A DNA stretch of 11,957 nt from an uncultured Eubacteriaceae bacterium. GTDB taxonomy: Bacteria; Bacillota; Clostridia; Lachnospirales; CAG-274. Every line of letters begins with the position of its first letter. Position 1 is the stretch's first letter. The stretch spans positions 1 to 11,957 of the forward strand of contig CAMNCZ010000011.1 in NCBI GenBank assembly GCA_946534775.1, read 5' to 3'. The translations under genes were made by a program, and so were the position numbers. Shown here in pieces: positions 6,361-11,957 of the stretch. The notes below the pieces were generated by a model. That model did not search any database and was not told the DNA's origin. It worked only from the letters and a program-made list of their open reading frames with translations.

Positions 6361-8061
6361 TTATAATTCGGGTCTGTTCTGCAAAGCTTTATAATCATCA
6401 AGGGTAAGCATATCATCACAAGCAGCGCCTGCGGGGATCATCGGGAATACCTTTTCATCCCTGCCTATCTCGCAGATTATAAGCGCGGGTTTGCCCGCAG
6501 CCATAGCGCCTTTGATAGCAGCATCCACTTCTTCTTTCTTTGTTACGTTAAATACAGCACATTTATATGCCTCACCAAGTTTGACAAAATCCGTTGCCTT
6601 GTCAAGGTTTGTGCTTGAATAACGTGCATCATAGAAAAGATCCTGCCACTGTCTTACCATACCCAAAACGTGGTTATTGATAACGACCTCAATAATAGGC
6701 ACATCGTTTGCAACAGCTGTCGCAAGTTCTATATGGTTCATATAGAAACAGCCGTCACCCGCAATATTAAATACAGTCTTTTCGGGCTGACCGACTTTTG
6801 CGCCGATAGCAGCGCCAAGGCCGTAACCCATTGTGCCGAGACCGCCCGAACTAAGGAAATGACGCGGATATTTCTGCTCTATAAACTGGCATGCCCACAT
6901 CTGATGCTGACCAACTTCGGTAACGATAATTTCCTCGCCGTGGCAGATAGCATTGATTCGCTCCATAACATACTGGGGCTTTAATGTACCGTCATCATCA
7001 TATTTAAGCGGGAAACTTTCCTTGTAACGCTTTACGGTCTGCATCCAGTCCTTATGCTCCATAGCATCCATTCTGTCCGTAAGGCGCTTAACTATCTCGT
7101 CTACATCGCCTATTACCGACTGTACCGCAAGAATATTTTTATTAATCTCCGCGGGGTCGATATCTATATGAAGAACTTTTGCACGCGGTGCGAACTTTTC
7201 AAAATTTGTTGCCACACGGTCACTGAAACGTGCGCCCATTGCAATAAACAGATCACACTCATTTGCAAGTAAGTTAGAAGTTTTTGTACCGTGCATACCT
7301 ATCATACCCGTGTAGTGATCAAGTGTGGAAGGCACAGTACCAAGACCCATTGCCGATACGGAAACGGGGATATCAAATTTCTTGACAAATTCGACTATAC
7401 TTTTGCTTGCTTCCGCATTTATACAGCCGCCGCCGCAGTAAAGGAAAGGTCTTTTTGCTTCCTTGATAAGCTTTATTGCATTTTCAAGGTCCGCTTCTTC
7501 TATAGTGTTTGTACGTTTTTCTATAGGATAAGGCTCTTTTTTCTCATATTCATAAGAATCTGCGGTAACATTTTTTGTAATATCCACAAGCACGGGGCCC
7601 GGACGGCCTTTTCTTGCTATCCAGAACGCACGGCGGATAGTTTCCGCAAGGTCCTTGATATCCTTTACAATAAAATTATGCTTTGTAATAGGCATTGTTA
7701 CGCCCGTTATGTCAACTTCCTGAAAACTGTCCTTACCAAGCATACTTACGCCAACGTTACCTGTAATTGCAACCATAGGTATACTGTCCATATACGCAGT
7801 TGCAATACCCGTTACAAGGTTACAGGCACCGGGGCCGCTTGTTGCCAGGCAGACACCAACTTTACCCGTTGCGCGTGCATAGCCGTCGGCAGCGTGTGCC
7901 GCGCCCTGTTCGTGCGAAGTAAGGTAATGTTTGATCTCGTGCTGATGTTTGTAAAGCGCATCGTAAATATTAAGCACAGCACCGCCCGGATAGCCGAAAA
8001 TAGTATCTACGCCCTGCTCTTTTAAACATTCAACCAAAATCTCGGAACCGTTTAAAACCAT
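6361..8061 (-). CDS. ilvB: Acetolactate (acetohydroxyacid) synthase, large catalytic subunit
   Basis: This 566-residue thiamine-diphosphate enzyme joins two pyruvates to acetolactate, or pyruvate and 2-oxobutyrate to acetohydroxybutyrate, the first common step to valine, leucine and isoleucine. The N-terminal domain has GYPGGAVLNIYDAL and the catalytic glutamate E51 in SHEQGAAHAADGYAR. The central domain has GARFSDRVATNFEKFAP and LHIDIDPAEI, as in FAD-containing biosynthetic enzymes rather than the catabolic AlsS type. The cofactor motif starts at G435-D-G437 and ends at N462-N463, followed by VLGMVRQWQ. The C-terminus VFPMIPAGAA is also typical. The ATG at 8061 follows GAAAGGAG (complement of 8069-8076). 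ilvB is the last gene of the leu-ilv operon, 50 bases after ilvD. The regulatory small subunit (ilvN/ilvH) is not adjacent and must be elsewhere, if present. Confidence 0.96.
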   Translation of the reverse strand: MVLNGSEILVECLKEQGVDTIFGYPGGAVLNIYDALYKHQHEIKHYLTSHEQGAAHAADGYARATGKVGVCLATSGPGACNLVTGIATAYMDSIPMVAITGNVGVSMLGKDSFQEVDITGVTMPITKHNFIVKDIKDLAETIRRAFWIARKGRPGPVLVDITKNVTADSYEYEKKEPYPIEKRTNTIEEADLENAIKLIKEAKRPFLYCGGGCINAEASKSIVEFVKKFDIPVSVSAMGLGTVPSTLDHYTGMIGMHGTKTSNLLANECDLFIAMGARFSDRVATNFEKFAPRAKVLHIDIDPAEINKNILAVQSVIGDVDEIVKRLTDRMDAMEHKDWMQTVKRYKESFPLKYDDDGTLKPQYVMERINAICHGEEIIVTEVGQHQMWACQFIEQKYPRHFLSSGGLGTMGYGLGAAIGAKVGQPEKTVFNIAGDGCFYMNHIELATAVANDVPIIEVVINNHVLGMVRQWQDLFYDARYSSTNLDKATDFVKLGEAYKCAVFNVTKKEEVDAAIKGAMAAGKPALIICEIGRDEKVFPMIPAGAACDDMLTLDDYKALQNRPEL

Positions 8062-8111
8062 TCTTTTTCTCCTTTCACGATTTTTCCGCCTTACGCGGTT
8101 TATCCAATAAA

Positions 8112-9770
8112 TCAGCTTAAAATTGCGCCCTTATCCGCAGAACTTACCAATTTTGCATATCTTGAAAGATAGCCTGTTTTTATTTTGGGTTCGGGGATAG
8201 TCCAGTTTGCACGTCTTGCGGCAAGTTCTTCGTCGGAAACCTGCATATTGATCTTGCCCTCGTTGATATCTATATCGATCATATCGCCTTCCCGAACAAG
8301 ACCGATATTGCCGCCTGCGGCAGCTTCGGGCGAAACGTGGCCGATACTTGCGCCCCTTGATGCGCCGCTGAAACGGCCGTCTGTTATAAGCGCAACCTCT
8401 TTGTCAAGTTTCATACCTGCAAGTGCGGATGTGGGTGAAAGCATCTCACGCATACCCGGACCGCCCTTGGGACCTTCGTAGCGGATAACAACAACATCGC
8501 CGCTTACTATCTTGCCGCCGAAAATAGCTGCAATAGCATCTTCTTCGGAGTCGAATACTCTTGCGGGGCCGCTGTGTTTAAGCATTTCGGGTGCAACCGC
8601 ACTTCTCTTTACAACGCAGCCGTCAAGTGCGATATTACCTCTTAAAACAGCAATACCGCCTGTTGTTGAATATGGATTTTCAACAGTTCTTACAAGTGTG
8701 CCGTCTGCGCCCTTGTAAGGTGCGATATTTTCGCCTACCGTTTTTAAAGTTACAGTCAAATTATCCAGTTCAAGCAGACCAAGCTTGCTTATTTCCTTCA
8801 TAACAGCGGGGATGCCGCCAACTTCGTTAAGTTCTTCAATATAATTTGAACCTGCGGGTGCAAGATGGCAAAGGTTAGGTGTCTTTGCGCTTATCTCGTT
8901 TGCAAGATCAAGATTAAGATCAACGCCTGCTTCGTGAGCGATAGCGGGAAGATGCAGCATACTGTTTGTTGAACAGCCAAGCGCCATATCCATTGTCAAA
9001 GCGTTTCTGAAAGCCTTTTCGTTCATAATATCACGGGGCTTTATGTCCTTTTCGATAAGTTTCATTATCTGCATACCCGCGTGCTTTGCAAGGCCTATTC
9101 TGTCACCAAGTACAGCGGGAATGGTACCGTTGCCGGGAAGAGCCATACCGATGACCTCGCTTAAACAATTCATACTGTTTGCTGTATACATACCCGAACA
9201 CGAACCGCAGCTCGGACAAGATTTGTTTTCGTATTCCTTTAACTCGTCCGCATCGATGATGCCTGCTTCGTAAGCGCCTACCGCCTCGAAAGTTTTGGAA
9301 AGAGAAAGTTTTTCGCCGCACTTATGGCCTGCAAGCATAGGACCGCCGCTGCATACAATAGCGGGAATATTTACCCTTGCGGCTGCCATAAGCATACCCG
9401 GAACTATCTTGTCGCAGTTGGGGATAAGCACAACGCCGTCAAAAGCGTGCGCCTTTAACTGACATTCAACTGAATCTGCGATAAGTTCCCTTGTAGGAAG
9501 CGAATAATGCATACCTATATGACCCATAGCAATTCCGTCGCATACGCCGATTGCGGGAACTTCGATAGGTGTGCCGCCTGCCGCAAGAATACCCGCTTTA
9601 ACGGCCTTTGCAATATTATCAAGATGTATATGACCGGGAATGATCTCGTTCTGTGCGTTTACAACGGCAACTAGCGGTCTGGACAGTTCTTCGTCTGTAT
9701 AACCCATCGCCTTGAAAAGCGAACGATGCGGAGTTTTTTCGGGACCTTTTTTAACTCTGTCACTTATCAT
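8112..9770 (-). CDS. ilvD: Dihydroxy-acid dehydratase
   Basis: This 552-residue iron-sulfur enzyme dehydrates 2,3-dihydroxyisovalerate and 2,3-dihydroxy-3-methylvalerate to the oxo acids used for valine/leucine and isoleucine. Family signatures are present: [18 protein letters not shown] (75-92), [14 protein letters not shown] with C119, [18 protein letters not shown] with C191, and near the C-terminus [12 protein letters not shown] followed by [11 protein letters not shown]119 and C191 are the expected cluster ligands. The position that holds the extra cysteine (PCN-x-H) in plant-type [2Fe-2S] enzymes is PGHIH here, with Gly46, as in the E. coli enzyme, which suggests an oxygen-sensitive cluster suited to an anaerobe. 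Length matches the family. The start at 9770 follows AAGGAG with about 10 bases of spacing; a closer ATG at 9780 is out of frame. It lies 73 bases after leuB and 50 before ilvB. Confidence 0.96.
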   Translation of the reverse strand: MISDRVKKGPEKTPHRSLFKAMGYTDEELSRPLVAVVNAQNEIIPGHIHLDNIAKAVKAGILAAGGTPIEVPAIGVCDGIAMGHIGMHYSLPTRELIADSVECQLKAHAFDGVVLIPNCDKIVPGMLMAAARVNIPAIVCSGGPMLAGHKCGEKLSLSKTFEAVGAYEAGIIDADELKEYENKSCPSCGSCSGMYTANSMNCLSEVIGMALPGNGTIPAVLGDRIGLAKHAGMQIMKLIEKDIKPRDIMNEKAFRNALTMDMALGCSTNSMLHLPAIAHEAGVDLNLDLANEISAKTPNLCHLAPAGSNYIEELNEVGGIPAVMKEISKLGLLELDNLTVTLKTVGENIAPYKGADGTLVRTVENPYSTTGGIAVLRGNIALDGCVVKRSAVAPEMLKHSGPARVFDSEEDAIAAIFGGKIVSGDVVVIRYEGPKGGPGMREMLSPTSALAGMKLDKEVALITDGRFSGASRGASIGHVSPEAAAGGNIGLVREGDMIDIDINEGKINMQVSDEELAARRANWTIPEPKIKTGYLSRYAKLVSSADKGAILS

Positions 9771-9791
9771 AAGTTTTCATCTCCTTAATTA

Positions 9792-9812
9792 ATAATTCGG
9801 TATATAATTCGG
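9792..9812. repeat. 9-base direct repeat in the leuB-ilvD gap
   Basis: ATAATTCGG occurs at 9792-9800 and again at 9804-9812, 12 bases apart from start to start. The second copy runs into the left arm of the adjacent hairpin. It lies just upstream of the ilvD ribosome-binding site in the direction of transcription. The repeat is real in the sequence, but with this AT-rich composition it may be chance. Confidence 0.4.
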
Positions 9813-9835
9813 GAGTGAGAAACACCCACTCCCGA
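9809..9835. other. GC-rich hairpin in the leuB-ilvD intergenic gap
   Basis: TCGGGAGTG (9809-9817) pairs perfectly with CACTCCCGA (9827-9835) around a 9-base loop. In the direction of the operon the stem starts 8 bases after the leuB stop and is followed by AATTATATA, a poor U-tract, so it is not a classical terminator for leuB. On the + strand the stem is followed by TATTTTTATTAA, which looks more like a terminator, although no + strand gene ends here. It may stabilise or process the leuB 3' end, weaken read-through into ilvD, or stop antisense transcription. Confidence 0.55.
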
Positions 9836-9843
9836 TATTTTTA

Positions 9844-10917
9844 TTAAATTTCAGCCAAAATTGCCTCTGCCATTTCTTTACAGCCAAGTTTCTTCATACC
9901 TTCGCTCATAATATCGCCTGTTCTGTAGCCTGCGTTAAGTACTTTAGCTACAGCATCTTCGATAGTTTTAGCTTCTTCCTGAAGACCGAAGCTGTATTTA
10001 AGCATCATTGCGCCGGAAAGGATAGTAGCGATCGGGTTAGCAAGGTTTTTGCCTGCGATATCGGGTGCAGAACCGTGAACGGGCTCATACATACCAAGGC
10101 TGCCCTCGCCAAGTGATGCGGAAGGAAGCATACCAATGGAACCTGTAAGCTGAGAAGCCTCATCGGAAAGGATATCGCCGAAGATATTGCCCGTAACGAT
10201 AACGTCAAATGTAGACGGACGCATAATAAGCTGCATAGATGCGTTGTCAACATAAAGATGATCAAGTTCCACATCGGGGTAATCCTTAGCAACTTCAAGC
10301 ACTGTACTTCTCCAAAGTCTTGAAGACTCAAGAACGTTCTGCTTGTCAACGTTTGTAAGATGTTTCTTTCTCTTTCTGGCTATCTCAAAAGCAGTTCTTG
10401 TGATACGCTCAACTTCCTTAACGGAATACTGCTCTACATCATAAGCAGCCTCGCCCATATCGGTCTGCTTTCTGCCCTTTTCACCAAAATACATACCGCC
10501 CGTAAGTTCACGGACTACCATAATATCAACGCCGTTTTCCACAAATTCGGGCTTTAAGGGGCAAGCATCTTTCAATGCTTCGTGAAGTGTTGCGGGGCGA
10601 AGGTTTGCGAACAGACCGAGTGCACCTCTAAGGCCTAAAAGTGCGCGTTCGGGACGCTTGTCGCCCGGAAGGGTATCCCATTTCCAACCGCCTACAGCAC
10701 CAAGAAGAACGGAGTCGCTTGCCTTACATACATCAATCGTATGCTGGGGCAAAGGCTCGCCGTAAGCATCGATAGCGCAGCCGCCGCCAAGTACGGACTC
10801 ATACTTGAAGCTATGGCCGAACTTTTGACCTATCTTATTCAATACGTTTATATTTTGCTCCATTACCTCGGGGCCTATACCGTCACCTGCTACAACAGCA
10901 ATGTTAAAGTTACTCAT
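9844..10917 (-). CDS. leuB: 3-isopropylmalate dehydrogenase
   Basis: This 357-residue NAD-dependent enzyme oxidises 3-isopropylmalate, with loss of CO2, to 2-oxoisocaproate, the last leucine-specific step before transamination. The sequence shows GDGIGPEV (11-18), the substrate-binding arginines in LLGLRGALGLFANLRPA (R97, R107) and VVRELTGGMYFG (R136, with catalytic Y143), catalytic K192 in DKQNVLESSRLWR, and the metal-binding aspartates in YVDNASMQL (D224) and FGDILSDEASQL (D248, D252). The leucine-type segment favours LeuB over isocitrate or tartrate dehydrogenase relatives. Length is usual for the family. The ATG at 10917 has AGAGGT (complement of 10925-10930) seven bases upstream. It lies 27 bases after leuD in the leuC-leuD-leuB order. 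Confidence 0.97.
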   Translation of the reverse strand: MSNFNIAVVAGDGIGPEVMEQNINVLNKIGQKFGHSFKYESVLGGGCAIDAYGEPLPQHTIDVCKASDSVLLGAVGGWKWDTLPGDKRPERALLGLRGALGLFANLRPATLHEALKDACPLKPEFVENGVDIMVVRELTGGMYFGEKGRKQTDMGEAAYDVEQYSVKEVERITRTAFEIARKRKKHLTNVDKQNVLESSRLWRSTVLEVAKDYPDVELDHLYVDNASMQLIMRPSTFDVIVTGNIFGDILSDEASQLTGSIGMLPSASLGEGSLGMYEPVHGSAPDIAGKNLANPIATILSGAMMLKYSFGLQEEAKTIEDAVAKVLNAGYRTGDIMSEGMKKLGCKEMAEAILAEI

Positions 10918-10944
10918 TTAAATTACCTCTTTTCAGTTATCTGA

Positions 10945-11451
10945 TTATTTTAAGCCAAGTTTTACCTTTGTCTGCTCGATAAGTCCGCCTGATGCCATCA
11001 TTTCCTTCATAAATTCGGGGAAAGGCTGTGCCTGATATGTCTTATTTTTTGTAAGGTTAGTGATAACACCCGTATCAAAGTTTACCTCTACCTTATCACT
11101 CATATCTATATCGTTTGCAGCATCCTCACATTCAAGGATAGGCAGACCGATATTTATTGCATTACGATAGAAAATTCTTGCAAAGCTTTTAGCTATAACG
11201 CAGGAAATACCGCTTGCCTTGATAGCTATAGGTGCGTGCTCTCTTGAAGAACCGCAGCCAAAGTTCTTTTCCGCAACGATAATATCACCCTCTTTTACAT
11301 TTGCCGCAAAAGGCACTGTGGAATGGATCGCATCCTCCATACAATGTGCAGCAAGTTCCTTGGGATCGGATGAGTTAAGGTATCTTGCGGGGATAATAAC
11401 GTCTGTATCTATATTGTCACCGTATTTAAAAACTGTTCCGCATGCTTTCAT
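10945..11451 (-). CDS. leuD: 3-isopropylmalate dehydratase, small subunit
   Basis: This 168-residue protein is the swivelling domain that pairs with LeuC to isomerise 2-isopropylmalate to 3-isopropylmalate. It shows [17 protein letters not shown] (9-25), then [20 protein letters not shown], whose SSR residues contact the substrate, and [18 protein letters not shown]. The short length and GDNIDTDVI opening match the archaeal/clostridial LeuD type rather than the longer enterobacterial form of about 200 residues; relatives of this type also act in homoaconitase or citraconate pathways, but the leuC and leuB neighbours point to leucine. AGGAGG (complement of 11460-11465) lies 8 bases before the ATG at 11451. 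The gap to leuC is 17 bases, consistent with coupled expression of the two subunits. Confidence 0.96.
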   Translation of the reverse strand: MKACGTVFKYGDNIDTDVIIPARYLNSSDPKELAAHCMEDAIHSTVPFAANVKEGDIIVAEKNFGCGSSREHAPIAIKASGISCVIAKSFARIFYRNAINIGLPILECEDAANDIDMSDKVEVNFDTGVITNLTKNKTYQAQPFPEFMKEMMASGGLIEQTKVKLGLK

Positions 11452-11468
11452 TTTTTCTTCCTCCTATC

Positions 11469-11957
11469 TTACACTTCCGCAGGGTCTGTTATCTTGCCGT
11501 AAATAGCCGATGCCGCTGCAACAGCGGGGCTTGCAAGATAAACCTCACTTTCGGGATGACCCATACGACCGATAAAGTTTCTGTTGGTTGTTGAAAGCGC
11601 TCTTTCACCCTTTGCCAATATACCCATGTGGCCGCCGAGGCAAGGACCGCAGGTAGGTGTGGAGAATGCGCAGCCTGCTTCTACAAAGATAGTTGCAAGA
11701 CCTTCTTCAACACACTGTAACCATATCTTCTGTGTACCCGGAAGGATAATAGCACGGATCTCGGGGCATATCTTTCTGCCTTTAAGGATAGAAGCCGCAA
11801 TACGCATATCCTCGATACGTCCGTTTGTACATGAACCGATAACTACCTGATCTATTTTGAGACCCTTTGCATCGTCTATTGTCTTTGTGTTTTCGGGAAG
11901 ATGCGGGAAAGCAACTGTAGGACGGAGTGTCGAGAGGTCGATCTCGTAAACCGCATC
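11469..11957 (-). CDS. leuC: 3-isopropylmalate dehydratase, large subunit, C-terminal part (truncated by window edge)
   Basis: The frame is open from the right edge to TAA at 11469-11471, giving the last 162 residues; the family's short clostridial/archaeal type is about 420 residues long, so roughly the first 60% is outside. All three [4Fe-4S] cysteines of the aconitase superfamily lie in this part: fragment C43 in [18 protein letters not shown], and C103 and C106 in [32 protein letters not shown] and [10 protein letters not shown] are the usual C-terminal motifs. An internal ATG at 11807 falls after the GSCTNGR motif and is not the start. The protein acts with LeuD in leucine synthesis. The promoter and any leader (for example a T-box) would be upstream of leuC or of a leuA beyond the right edge and cannot be judged. 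Confidence 0.96.
   Translation of the reverse strand, partial: DAVYEIDLSTLRPTVAFPHLPENTKTIDDAKGLKIDQVVIGSCTNGRIEDMRIAASILKGRKICPEIRAIILPGTQKIWLQCVEEGLATIFVEAGCAFSTPTCGPCLGGHMGILAKGERALSTTNRNFIGRMGHPESEVYLASPAVAAASAIYGKITDPAEV

Noticed and set aside
6363..6372. ATAATTCGGG at the end of ilvB, matching the leuB-ilvD repeat
   Set aside because: It spans the ilvB stop and its last codons (Glu-Leu), so the match is most simply chance.
7291..8025. Long + strand open frame (244 codons) opposite ilvB
   Set aside because: ilvB is unambiguous. The antisense product is rich in Cys, Arg and His without motif, which is typical of a shadow frame.
8062..8111. Short inverted repeat CCGC/GCGG in the ilvD-ilvB gap as a possible terminator or attenuator
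   Set aside because: The stem is only 4 bp and lacks a T-tract in the operon direction, so it is likely chance.
9771..9843. Separate promoter for ilvDB in the leuB-ilvD gap
   Set aside because: An AT-rich TATATA-like box exists but no convincing -35 element at the right distance; the evidence is too weak to annotate.

Overview
The window looks like chromosomal DNA from a low-GC Gram-positive anaerobe of the class Clostridia, plausibly a gut or rumen Ruminococcus/Oscillospiraceae-type bacterium. The signs are A-rich purine ribosome-binding sites (AAGGAG, AGGAGG) before nearly every gene, tightly packed operons, a YfhO-family membrane protein, a homocysteine methyltransferase/methylene-THF reductase fusion as in Firmicutes, and a secreted protein ending in a dockerin-like module, which is typical of cellulosome-type Clostridia. 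The genus is an inference. No RNA gene, CRISPR array, insertion sequence or phage gene was seen, and no stretch of 300 bases lacks a gene.

Left half, + strand (3-6313): seven genes in one direction with gaps of 2, 19, 2, 19, -8 and 4 bases, probably one long transcript that starts before the window. In order: the C-terminal half of a YfhO-like membrane protein, a GNAT acetyltransferase, a bifunctional homocysteine S-methyltransferase/methylenetetrahydrofolate reductase, a small secreted beta-sandwich protein with a C-terminal dockerin-like module, purK, purE, and a small XRE-type DNA-binding protein. A hairpin with T-tracts on both sides (6316-6350) ends this run.

Right half, - strand (6361-11957): leuC (C-terminal part only), leuD, leuB, ilvD and ilvB, transcribed from right to left and converging on the same terminator. 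LeuC/LeuD isomerise 2-isopropylmalate to 3-isopropylmalate and LeuB oxidises and decarboxylates it to 2-oxoisocaproate (leucine branch). IlvB makes acetolactate or acetohydroxybutyrate and IlvD dehydrates the dihydroxy acids to 2-oxoisovalerate or 2-oxo-3-methylvalerate (common valine/isoleucine branch). leuA, ilvC and ilvN are not in the window. The promoter and any leader control of this operon lie beyond the right edge.

Most of the window is conserved primary metabolism with all expected catalytic motifs intact. The least ordinary items are the dockerin-like secreted protein placed between a one-carbon/methionine enzyme and purK, the XRE regulator attached to the purK-purE pair, and a GC-rich hairpin plus a 9-base direct repeat in the leuB-ilvD gap. 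I did not find convincing evidence of a wholly new system.
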